64,000 nucleotides of DNA from Aerosticca soli (GTDB lineage Bacteria > Pseudomonadota > Gammaproteobacteria > Xanthomonadales > Rhodanobacteraceae), in NCBI RefSeq assembly GCF_003967035.1, contig NZ_AP018560.1, positions 953,001 through 1,017,000 of the forward strand, read 5' to 3'. Position numbers and translations under genes: made by a program. Of the stretch, positions 9,109 through 16,344 are shown in pieces. The stretch's first letter is position 1. Each line of letters starts with the position of its first letter. The notes under the pieces are model-generated. The model had not been told where the DNA came from. It ran no database searches and was given only the letters and a program-made list of their open reading frames with translations.

Positions 9109-9798
9109 GTGCTGCCAATGCCGCCGGAAAACGTCACCACGCTGTCCGACCAGGCGTATGGCCGGCTCAAGCAGGACATCATCCTGGGACTCTGGCAGCC
9201 CGGCAGCCGGCTCGGGGTGCGCCAGCTTTCCGATCATTACCGCATCGGCGCGAGCCCGATCCGCGAGGCGCTGGCGCGGCTGGTCGGCGAGGGACTGGTG
9301 CTGGCGATCGGGCAGCGCGGCTTTCGCGTGCCGCCGATCGACCTTGCCGACCTGTGGGATGTCACCCGGACCCGCGTGCTGATCGAAACCGAGGCCCTGC
9401 GCCAGAGCATCGAGCACGGCGGCGACGCCTGGGAGGCGCAGCTGGTGGCGGCCTATCACCAGCTGGAGAAGCTGGAAAGCGCGCCGGCAGAGGATTTCAC
9501 CGAGTGGGAGTGGCGCAATCAGCGCTTCCACGAGGCGCTGGTCGCCGCCTGTCCCTCGCGCTGGCTGCAGCGCCTGCGCGCGACGCTGTACGACCAGCAC
9601 CGCCGCTATCGTTTCCTGAGCACCCGCTACGCACCCAGCCGCGACATCCATGCCGAGCATCGCGCTCTGCGCGAGGCGGCCCTGGCCGGCGACGTCGGCA
9701 CGGCTGCGGACATCCTGCGCGTGCACATCGAGCGCACCGCGCACAGCGTGGAGCACGCGCTGGCGCGCCGGCAGGATGCCGACCACGCCTCGGCCTGA
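9109..9798 (+). CDS. GntR-family transcriptional regulator (FadR/FCD subfamily)
   Basis: 229-aa repressor-type regulator. The N-terminal winged helix (residues about 12-80) carries DQAYGRLKQDII, the turn PGSRLGVRQLS and IGASPIREALARL. The C-terminal all-helical FCD effector domain shows RVLIETEALR and the metal-binding-type EWRNQRFHEAL and [13 protein letters not shown] segments. A GTG start at 9109 with CTGGAG 8 nt upstream is favoured; an in-frame ATG three codons later is the alternative. It is the only plus-strand gene inside the island, divergent from the lower-pathway block and convergent with the Rieske genes. Confidence 0.92.
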   Translation: MLPMPPENVTTLSDQAYGRLKQDIILGLWQPGSRLGVRQLSDHYRIGASPIREALARLVGEGLVLAIGQRGFRVPPIDLADLWDVTRTRVLIETEALRQSIEHGGDAWEAQLVAAYHQLEKLESAPAEDFTEWEWRNQRFHEALVAACPSRWLQRLRATLYDQHRRYRFLSTRYAPSRDIHAEHRALREAALAGDVGTAADILRVHIERTAHSVEHALARRQDADHASA

Positions 9799-9854
9799 AT
9801 GCCTCCCCGACCGCGTCGGCGCGGCGGTGGCCGGCACGCGGCGGATGCGCCCGT

Positions 9855-11108
9855 TCATGCCGGCTCCGGCAGCTCGAAGCCGACGAGGTCGCGGTAGTAC
9901 TCCCAGAACCCGATGATCGGCGCCTCGGTAACCAGGTGCGCGCTTTCCTCCGCATGGCCACCGCCCATGGCGATGTAGGACACGGCATCCCCCGAGCGGT
10001 TGACGCCGCGCTGGACGATCTCCACCGCTTCGGCGTCCTCCATCGAAATGGTACCGGCCGGGCCGATCAGGTTGGACTGCTTGAGCCGGATGCGCTGCAT
10101 CGTCTCGTCGTCGTCCGCATAGCCGAATTCGGTCCAGACGAGCTCGAACTGGTCCGGGCCGTAGGTGACGATCTGGCGTACCGCGAGCGTGTTGGAGATC
10201 TGCTGGATCAGCACGTTCGGGAATACCGCGAGGATCACCAGCGTGATGTCGTCCGGAAACTCCCGGCACGACTCCAGCAGCGAAGGGTCCTGCAGCGCGA
10301 AACGCGAGTTCATCGTGCGTATGCCCTGGTAGACGGCGCCGTCGCGCTCGGCGTCGTTGCTCGCCGAGCTGGCCCACAGCATCGAATGCCGGCGATGCGC
10401 GTCCATCCGCACGCCGCCTTGCTGCGAGGAGCGGTACAGGCCGAAGGTGGCATGGAACAGATGCAGCAGACTGCCGTGGTAGGGATCGCGGATGTTCTCC
10501 GCATAGGCCTTCCAGTTGCCGTGCATGAACTGGCGCAGGTCGCCCAGCACGCGCACCGGCCGGTTGAAGATGCGCAGCAGGCTCTCGACCACCATCGGCC
10601 CCAGGTACTCGCGCAGCGGCGGCACGCTGGGCGAGAAGCTGGCGAAGATGGTGCCGCCCAAGGTTTCCACGCGCAGCCGCTCCAGACCGTGCGCGCGCGG
10701 GTCGAAGTCCGCCGGCATGCCGCCCTGGCCGCGGATGCCGCGCCGGAACGGCACCCCGAGCAGCCTTCCCTTGAGGTCGTAGGACCATTGGTGGTAGACG
10801 CATTCGAGGGTGGCGCGATTGCCGCGCAGCTCGCGGCAGACCAGCGCGCCGCGATGGGCGCAGCGGTTCACCACCACGTTGATGCCGCCCTCTTCGTCGC
10901 GCATCACGATCACCGGTGTGTCGCCGATGGCCGTGGTCTTGTAGTCGCCCGGGTTGGGCAGCTCGGCCTCGAGGCCGACGAAGTTCCAATGCTCGCCGCG
11001 GAAGATGAGCGCCTGCTCGCGGTCGTAGAAGGCGCGTTCGGTGAAGACGCGGTAGGGGACGTGGCAGCCGGTTTCGGATGCGATGTCGGGACGGGTCTTT
11101 GCGTGCAT
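9855..11108 (-). CDS. Rieske aromatic-ring-hydroxylating oxygenase, alpha subunit
   Basis: Catalytic subunit of a two-component oxygenase (417 aa). The Rieske [2Fe-2S] ligands are C83-x-H85 and C103-x2-H106 with the standard spacing of 17. The mononuclear iron motif D208-x2-H211-x4-H216 is intact. The length and small partner resemble the salicylate-5-hydroxylase/anthranilate-dioxygenase (NagG/AndAc) group. No dedicated ferredoxin or reductase lies next to it; DmpQ or DmpP could supply electrons. The gene follows the beta-subunit gene by 20 bp and is the last of the block started by dmpK. Confidence 0.92.
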   Translation of the reverse strand: MHAKTRPDIASETGCHVPYRVFTERAFYDREQALIFRGEHWNFVGLEAELPNPGDYKTTAIGDTPVIVMRDEEGGINVVVNRCAHRGALVCRELRGNRATLECVYHQWSYDLKGRLLGVPFRRGIRGQGGMPADFDPRAHGLERLRVETLGGTIFASFSPSVPPLREYLGPMVVESLLRIFNRPVRVLGDLRQFMHGNWKAYAENIRDPYHGSLLHLFHATFGLYRSSQQGGVRMDAHRRHSMLWASSASNDAERDGAVYQGIRTMNSRFALQDPSLLESCREFPDDITLVILAVFPNVLIQQISNTLAVRQIVTYGPDQFELVWTEFGYADDDETMQRIRLKQSNLIGPAGTISMEDAEAVEIVQRGVNRSGDAVSYIAMGGGHAEESAHLVTEAPIIGFWEYYRDLVGFELPEPA

Positions 11109-11128
11109 GGGAATCTCCTCGTGGCTGG

Positions 11129-11617
11129 CTAGATCGGCCGCACCAGCAGGCTGTCGATGCGGTAGGTGTCGAAGACGGCGAGTTTTTCGCGGTAGCGCAG
11201 GGCGCCCTGGTCGACGACGACGCGATCCAGGTACTTGCCGGTCTGGTAGATCGAGGTGGTGCCGTCGCCGCGGGTCTGGAACACCGCGTAGTGGCTCTGC
11301 ACGCTCACGCTCTCGGCATCGCGCGCCAATACCCGCAACTCGCCGGTGAGATGACGGTAGTAGTGCACGCCGTAGATGTTGGCGTGGCGCAGGGAGACCA
11401 CGCGGTCGACCAGCATGCCGCGGCTGTCGCAGGAGAGCGCGGCGAGCGGCAGGCCGCGGTCGCTGTTCTCGCGTGGCACGATGCGGTACACACACGGATC
11501 GGTGAAGAAATCCGGCCAGGTCTCGAGGCGGTCATCGTCGATGCACTGCACGTATTCGGCCTGCAGCCGGACGAGGTGGAAGTAGAGCTCCATGTCGGAG
11601 AGATCGGTCAGTCGCAT
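11129..11617 (-). CDS. Rieske oxygenase, beta subunit
   Basis: 162-aa small subunit with the SnoaL/cystatin-like fold seen in ring-hydroxylating oxygenases. It has the typical ELYFHLVRLQAEYVQCIDDDRLETWPDFF opening (in two short parts), then RHANIYGVHYYRHL and the C-terminal KLAVFDTYRIDSLLVRPI. ATG 11617 is the only in-frame start after the preceding SDR gene ends; GGAG lies about 13 nt upstream. It is structural for the alpha3beta3 oxygenase and pairs with the downstream alpha gene. Confidence 0.88.
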   Translation of the reverse strand: MRLTDLSDMELYFHLVRLQAEYVQCIDDDRLETWPDFFTDPCVYRIVPRENSDRGLPLAALSCDSRGMLVDRVVSLRHANIYGVHYYRHLTGELRVLARDAESVSVQSHYAVFQTRGDGTTSIYQTGKYLDRVVVDQGALRYREKLAVFDTYRIDSLLVRPI

Positions 11618-11651
11618 GGCATGCAATGGCTCCGGTTGGGTGGCGTAGCGC

Positions 11652-12449
11652 TCAATAGGTGACGTGGTGGCCGACGCCGCCGGTGACGGCGATTGCCTCG
11701 CCGGTGATGCCGGCGGCCAGCGGCGAGGCGAGGAAGGCGACCACGTGGGCGATTTCGCTGGCGTCGACCAGGCGCCCGATGGCCTGCTGCGCGGCGAGCA
11801 GCTGCAGCTGCTCGGCCGGCGTCCGGTTGGCCTGGCTCGCCATGTGCGCCGCACGCGCGGTCAGCGTCTCGGTCACGGTCATGCCGGGGTAGATTGCATT
11901 GACGTTGATCCCGTGCCTGCCGAGCTCGATCGACAGACTCTTGGTCAGATGCACGACCGAGGCGTTGCGCGCGCCGGCGCTCAGGTTGCCGGCCATGCGC
12001 GCGGCATAGCCACTGATATTGATGATGCGGCCCCAGCCCTTGGCCTGCATGTACGGCGCGACCAATCGGCTGCAGCGCAGATAGCCTAAGAATTTCTCCT
12101 CGAAGTCGCGCAGCACCATTGCTTCGTCGACACGGGCGAAATCCTCCGGCTCGCCGCCGCTGACGCGCGCGGCGTTGTTGACGAGGATGTCGATGCCGCC
12201 CATGCGCTCGGCGGCGAATGCCACCAGCGCTTCCAGCGAGCGGCGGTCGCGCACGTCGGCGACGTGGGCATGTACGGGGCGGCCGGCTTCCTCGGCAAGC
12301 GCCTTCGCCGTGACCTCCAGCGACTCGCATGAACGGCCGCAGATGACGCATTCCACGCCTTCGGCCAGCAAGGCGCGGGTCACCGCCTTGCCGATGCCGC
12401 GACTGCCGCCAGTGATGAGGGCCTTGCGGCCGGCGAGTTTCAGGTCCAT
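11652..12449 (-). CDS. SDR-family protein lacking the catalytic Tyr/Lys
   Basis: 265-aa Rossmann protein with the cofactor motif TGGSRGIG (residues 13-20) and NNAA (91-94). The Ser146 position is present (IINISG), but where YxxxK is expected, 12-17 residues later, the sequence reads SAGARNAS. Ala158 and Asn162 replace Tyr and Lys. A typical C-terminal SDR tail follows (AIAVTGGVGHH). By position it could have been the cis-diol dehydrogenase partner of the Rieske oxygenase, but the classical proton relay is absent. Some divergent SDR groups share an 'RNA' motif here, so the protein may be folded and useful in another way. Confidence 0.8.
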   Translation of the reverse strand: MDLKLAGRKALITGGSRGIGKAVTRALLAEGVECVICGRSCESLEVTAKALAEEAGRPVHAHVADVRDRRSLEALVAFAAERMGGIDILVNNAARVSGGEPEDFARVDEAMVLRDFEEKFLGYLRCSRLVAPYMQAKGWGRIINISGYAARMAGNLSAGARNASVVHLTKSLSIELGRHGINVNAIYPGMTVTETLTARAAHMASQANRTPAEQLQLLAAQQAIGRLVDASEIAHVVAFLASPLAAGITGEAIAVTGGVGHHVTY

Positions 12450-12533
12450 GCGGTCAGGCCTCGATAGATGGCGGATGGGCTGTGCATAGGCGGCTCTCTG
12501 GTGTGAATGGATCAGGCGGCAGGTCTGGCGGTC

Positions 12534-13160
12534 TCATGCGGGCGTTCTTCCCGACGAAGACTCGCGCGTGCCGGCCCAGCGGTAGGCGAGGCCGGCGTCG
12601 ATGCCGAACAAGTCGAGTACGCGGCCGATGGTGTGGTCGACCATCTCGGTGAGCGTGGCCGGCTGCGCATAGAACGCCGGCACTGGCGGCATGCAGATGG
12701 CACCCATCTCGGTGGCGGCGAGCATGTTGCGCAAATGCCCGAGATGCAGCGGTGTCTCGCGCACCAGCAGTACCAGTCGGCGCCGTTCCTTGAGCACCAC
12801 GTCGGCGGCGCGGGCGATGAGGTTGTCGCCGGTGCCGCTGGCCACGCAGGCCAGCGTGCGCGCCGAGCACGGGGCGATCACCATCCCCTCGGTGCGGAAC
12901 GAGCCGCTGGCGATGGCCGCGCCGACATCGCGCTCGTCGTGCACCACGTCGGCCAGCGCGCCCAGCTGGCGGCGATCTAGGCCGAGCTCGGTGGCGAGAT
13001 TGATGTAGCCCGCGCGGCTGGTCACCAGGTGCGTTTCCCAGCCCGCCTGACCGCGCATGGCGGCCAGCAGCCGGGTGCCGTAGCACGCACCCGAGGCGCC
13101 GGTGATGGCGACCACCAGCCGCTTTGGCACGCTGCCCGGTTGCGGATGCGCGTTCAGCAT
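12534..13160 (-). CDS. UbiX-type flavin prenyltransferase (decarboxylase B subunit)
   Basis: Makes prenylated FMN, the cofactor of UbiD-type decarboxylases. It is about 208 aa. Motifs: VVAITGASGACYG (FMN binding), APCSARTLACVASG, and RETPLHLGHLRNM followed by PPVPAFY. The ATG at 13160 is favoured because it places the Rossmann strand at the usual distance; a GTG at 13223 would overlap the preceding gene by 17 bp. It corresponds to VdcB/BsdB of three-gene hydroxyarylate decarboxylase operons. Here it is separated from the C and D subunit genes by a flavoprotein gene. Confidence 0.9.
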   Translation of the reverse strand: MLNAHPQPGSVPKRLVVAITGASGACYGTRLLAAMRGQAGWETHLVTSRAGYINLATELGLDRRQLGALADVVHDERDVGAAIASGSFRTEGMVIAPCSARTLACVASGTGDNLIARAADVVLKERRRLVLLVRETPLHLGHLRNMLAATEMGAICMPPVPAFYAQPATLTEMVDHTIGRVLDLFGIDAGLAYRWAGTRESSSGRTPA

Positions 13161-13206
13161 GACGCCAGCTTCGTTCCATGCAGGGCCAGAGGTGACGAGT
13201 GAGGTT

Positions 13207-14640
13207 TCATGCGGGCGTGCCACTCAGGACGCCGCTGGGATCGAGCGCGGCGGCGAGCAGCGCATGGACATGGGCCTGACCGGTGCCGGCGAGTCTGGCT
13301 CGCGCCGGCTCCAGCACGCCGTCGTCGGTATGGCTGGGCGCATAGCCGGCCTGGGCCCAGGCGGCGAGGATGTCGCCGGCGGTGGTGCGCGCTCGCTCCA
13401 GCGAGGCGGCGTCCTGCCAGGGCAGTTCGACCTTGGCCAGCAGCGCCCGCCAGCAGAGCTGGAACTCGATCCGCGGCGGCAGTCCGGCCGCATCCAGCAT
13501 CCGGCGCGCCAGCGCCGCCATGGCGCGGGCATCGTCGCCATGGATGCCGCCGACCGCGGCGATCTCGAGCTTCTCGCCGGCCATCGGCGGCATCGCATCG
13601 GCGGACACCTCACCGCGCATCATGTGTGCGCGCGCGGCGAGTGGCGGATGCCCCATGGCGACGTCGTCGATGAGGCGCAGGTGCGCGCCAGGCACGGCAC
13701 CCAGCTGCGCCTGCACCATGCCCCAGAGCAGATCCACGTCGTCCGGCAGACCGTAGAGCGCGCCGAACACGTTCCAGTCGCCCAGGTCCGCCTCGTCCGC
13801 GTCGCCGGGCACGTAGGCGGCTTCCCAAGCCTTGCTGGCCACGGCCACCGGATGGGGCAGGATGCGGTTGATGGACAGAGGGCGCAGGATGTCCATCGCC
13901 GCTTCCAGCGCGGCCTCGTCGCGCAGGCTGGCCATGAACGGCAGGCAACGTGGCGCGGCCGGCATCAGCCACAGGCCGACCTTGGTGACGATGCCCAGCC
14001 GCGACTGCATGAACAGGCCGTCGTTGACCGGACCGAAACCCCACTTGAAGAGCTGAAACATATTGCTCTTGCTCATCGCGCCCATGCCGGTGCGCACCAG
14101 CAGGCCATCGGCGAGCATGACCTCGAGGCCGCACTGCATCAGCGCGCGGTCGCCGTAGGGCGTGTAGCCGTAGCGACGGGCCAGGATGTCGCCGGCGACC
14201 GAGGCGCGCGGATCGCGGCCGGCGTCGACAAGAAACGGCAGCTTGCGCGTGCCGAGTTCGGCGGCCAACTGCGCGTGGCTCACGCCCGGTTCGACCAGCG
14301 CGGTGGCGTTGGCCGCGTCGATGTCGACGATGCGGTTCATGTGTGCGAAGTCGATCAGCCAGACGTCGCGTGTCACCGGCCCGGGCAGGCCGCAGCTGTT
14401 CCACAGCGTGACGCCCTCCTGCCGGGCCTGGGCGAGGATGTCGCCCAGCGCGCCGGTGGAATCCGGACGTACCACGCGGGCCAGCCGGTGGCTGCCGAGC
14501 AGGTGCCGGTAGCGCAGCGACCAGGCTCGCGCGAGGGCATCGTCGCCGTTCACCGGCGCGACTGGCGGTGCGTTTGCGGCAGTTGCGGACTGGGCCACGG
14601 GGCGTTCTCCTCGGTGCATGCGCAAGGGGCCGTCAGCCAT
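13207..14640 (-). CDS. Degenerate VAO/PCMH-type flavoprotein paralogue
   Basis: 477-aa paralogue of the alkylphenol dehydrogenase encoded at 18168. The two share MNRI, VEPGVS, GYTPYG, LMQCG and KWG-GP-DGLF-QS-LGIVT segments. Features expected of a working VAO-family enzyme are missing. The FAD-pyrophosphate loop STGKN is replaced by NSCGLPGPVTRD (about 81-92). The covalent-flavin His region reads WRALLAKV instead of R-x-x-HHI. The EYRTH phenol-binding segment is absent. It lies between the UbiD D-subunit gene and ubiX and overlaps the former by 8 bp. It may be a structural partner, a non-covalent flavoprotein or a decaying copy. Confidence 0.75.
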   Translation of the reverse strand: MADGPLRMHRGERPVAQSATAANAPPVAPVNGDDALARAWSLRYRHLLGSHRLARVVRPDSTGALGDILAQARQEGVTLWNSCGLPGPVTRDVWLIDFAHMNRIVDIDAANATALVEPGVSHAQLAAELGTRKLPFLVDAGRDPRASVAGDILARRYGYTPYGDRALMQCGLEVMLADGLLVRTGMGAMSKSNMFQLFKWGFGPVNDGLFMQSRLGIVTKVGLWLMPAAPRCLPFMASLRDEAALEAAMDILRPLSINRILPHPVAVASKAWEAAYVPGDADEADLGDWNVFGALYGLPDDVDLLWGMVQAQLGAVPGAHLRLIDDVAMGHPPLAARAHMMRGEVSADAMPPMAGEKLEIAAVGGIHGDDARAMAALARRMLDAAGLPPRIEFQLCWRALLAKVELPWQDAASLERARTTAGDILAAWAQAGYAPSHTDDGVLEPARARLAGTGQAHVHALLAAALDPSGVLSGTPA

Positions 14641-14869
14641 GGCGCTTGGCGGGCGGGATGTTGTAGCGGTACTGCTCGGGATGGTCCGGATCGACGGCGA
14701 AGTCCGGATCGCGCAGCGCCGGATCGATGGTCTCGGCAGGCTCGCTGTCGCGCCAGGTAAAGGCGCAACGCGGGCAGTGGTAGACCGTCCAAACGACGAC
14801 GCCGTCCTCGCGGCCCTGGTGAACCGCGGCGGCGTCCTGTTTGCGGCAACGGGGGCAGGTGGCGTTCAT
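14633..14869 (-). CDS. Non-oxidative hydroxyarylic acid decarboxylase, subunit D
   Basis: 78-aa small subunit of the VdcD/BsdD family. It has two CxxC pairs (CPRC at 5-8 and CPRC about 32-35, the second in YHCPRCAFTWR), then the family tail with PDFAVDP. The start overlaps the stop of the UbiD gene by 4 bp, so the two are coupled. Subunit D is found only with decarboxylases of hydroxybenzoate, vanillate or related phenolic acids and not with ubiquinone UbiD. It therefore narrows the substrate class of the neighbouring enzyme. Confidence 0.9.
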   Translation of the reverse strand: MNATCPRCRKQDAAAVHQGREDGVVVWTVYHCPRCAFTWRDSEPAETIDPALRDPDFAVDPDHPEQYRYNIPPAKRHG

Positions 14870-16344
14870 GCGTTGGCCTCCTGGCGCAGGCGGGCCAGGC
14901 GTCGGGCGAGCTCGTCGATCAGCGGGCCGCTCGGCGGGCGGACCAGCTTGGCGTCGCTGCCCATCGGGTCGGGCGGCATGAAACTGGTGGCGTCGATGAT
15001 GAGGTGATGGCCCTTGCCGGGCACCTCGGCGGCCGGGTCGATGATGATCATCGCGGTGTTGGGAATGACGATGATGTCGTTGGCGCGGGTGCGGGTGGAC
15101 AGCGCCCACATCACCTCGTTGAGGTCGAACGGGTCGACGTCGGCGTCGACCATGATCAGGTTCTTGAGGTACATGAGTCCGTGTGGCGTGCCGAGCGCGC
15201 GCATCGCCACCGACTTGGCGAAGCCGGCAAAGCGGTTACGCACGGCGACGATGGCCGTCAGGCCGTGCTGATACAGCGCATTGACCGCCTCGACCTCGGG
15301 AAACTCCTTCTTGAGCGCGGCGTAGATCGGCGCGGAGGTGTTGAGCCCGATCAGGGTGTCGTGTTCGGTCCATTTGCCGCCGATGTAGAGATTCTCGAAG
15401 ATCGGTGCGCGGCGGTGGGTGAGCCGGGTCACCCGGAACAGCGGCACGCGGCGGACGCCCGAATAGCTGCCCGGGAATTCGCCGAATGGTCCTTCGAAGG
15501 CGCGCTGGTTGGGCAGCAGCTCGGCTTCGATCACGAATTCGCTGTCGGCCAGGATGTCCACGCCGTTGCCCGAGCGGGTGAGCCGCAGCGGTACGCCCAT
15601 CAGCTGCGAGGCGTAGGCGTATTCGGATTCGTCGTAGGGAATCGGCGTGCCGGCCAGCATGGCGATGGCCGGGTGGTTGCCGAGCATGATCGCGATGCGC
15701 AGCGGCTTGCCCTGTTCCTCCGCGGCCATGATGTGGCGGCCCATGTCGTGCGAGGGCACCGAGAGCAGGGTCAGCGTGTCCGGCCCGTGGATCTGGATGC
15801 GGTAGATGCCGACGTTCTGCTTGCCGAAGTGTTCCGGATCGTTCGGGTCGCGACTGACTACCGCGGCCTTGGCCAGGTAGAAGCCGCCGTCGTAGGCATT
15901 GGTGCGATAAAGCGGAATATGCGCGTAGAGGTTGATGTCGTGTTCGACCACCACCTCGCACACCGGCGCCTGCGCGGGGTCGACATGTTCCAGTTGCGGC
16001 CGGTCGCAGCCCCAGCGGCCGATCATCTCGTAGAACAGTTCCTTGACCGAGGTGCCCTTGGGCTTGCCGAGCAGCAGGGCAAGGTTGGTGAAGCTGCCAT
16101 GCACGCCGTTGACCACGCGCAGGCCGGGATAGCCGCGCACATGTTCGAACAGCACCGCCGGGCCGTGTAGCGGGTCACGGCCGGCGGCCTGGGTGATGTT
16201 GCGGATGTCCGGCTCCGGCAGCACCGGTTCGGGCCAGCGTACGCACTGGCCGTGCTTGCCGAGCAGGTCAAGGAAATCGCGCAGGCCGCCGATGCGTGGC
16301 GAGGCGCTGGCGCCTGGTGGCAGTGCAGTCTTGCCGTCCATCAT
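14866..16344 (-). CDS. UbiD-family hydroxyarylate decarboxylase (C subunit)
   Basis: Prenyl-FMN-dependent reversible decarboxylase, most likely of 4-hydroxybenzoate or vanillate type, giving a phenol and CO2. It is 492 aa. The conserved Arg182 lies in IYRIQ, and the EGPFGEFPG motif (284-292) carries the two catalytic-site Glu of this family. ATG 16344 (a double ATGATG) overlaps the aldehyde dehydrogenase stop. Placed directly after the aldehyde dehydrogenase and followed by subunit D, it should convert the 4-hydroxybenzoate made upstream into phenol, the substrate of the phenol hydroxylase in the same cluster. Confidence 0.9.
   Translation of the reverse strand: MMDGKTALPPGASASPRIGGLRDFLDLLGKHGQCVRWPEPVLPEPDIRNITQAAGRDPLHGPAVLFEHVRGYPGLRVVNGVHGSFTNLALLLGKPKGTSVKELFYEMIGRWGCDRPQLEHVDPAQAPVCEVVVEHDINLYAHIPLYRTNAYDGGFYLAKAAVVSRDPNDPEHFGKQNVGIYRIQIHGPDTLTLLSVPSHDMGRHIMAAEEQGKPLRIAIMLGNHPAIAMLAGTPIPYDESEYAYASQLMGVPLRLTRSGNGVDILADSEFVIEAELLPNQRAFEGPFGEFPGSYSGVRRVPLFRVTRLTHRRAPIFENLYIGGKWTEHDTLIGLNTSAPIYAALKKEFPEVEAVNALYQHGLTAIVAVRNRFAGFAKSVAMRALGTPHGLMYLKNLIMVDADVDPFDLNEVMWALSTRTRANDIIVIPNTAMIIIDPAAEVPGKGHHLIIDATSFMPPDPMGSDAKLVRPPSGPLIDELARRLARLRQEANA

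Noticed and set aside
8154-11132. Plus-strand open frame of almost 1,000 codons across dmpC, gntR and the Rieske alpha gene
   Set aside because: Composition (Arg, Ala, Gly, His-rich, no motif) is that of an antisense shadow. The overlapped genes all show complete catalytic motifs.
14633-14869. Spurious small open frame between the UbiD and flavoprotein genes
   Set aside because: It has two CxxC pairs and the WR and PDFAVDP marks of hydroxyarylate decarboxylase subunit D, and a coupled start, so it is kept as a gene.
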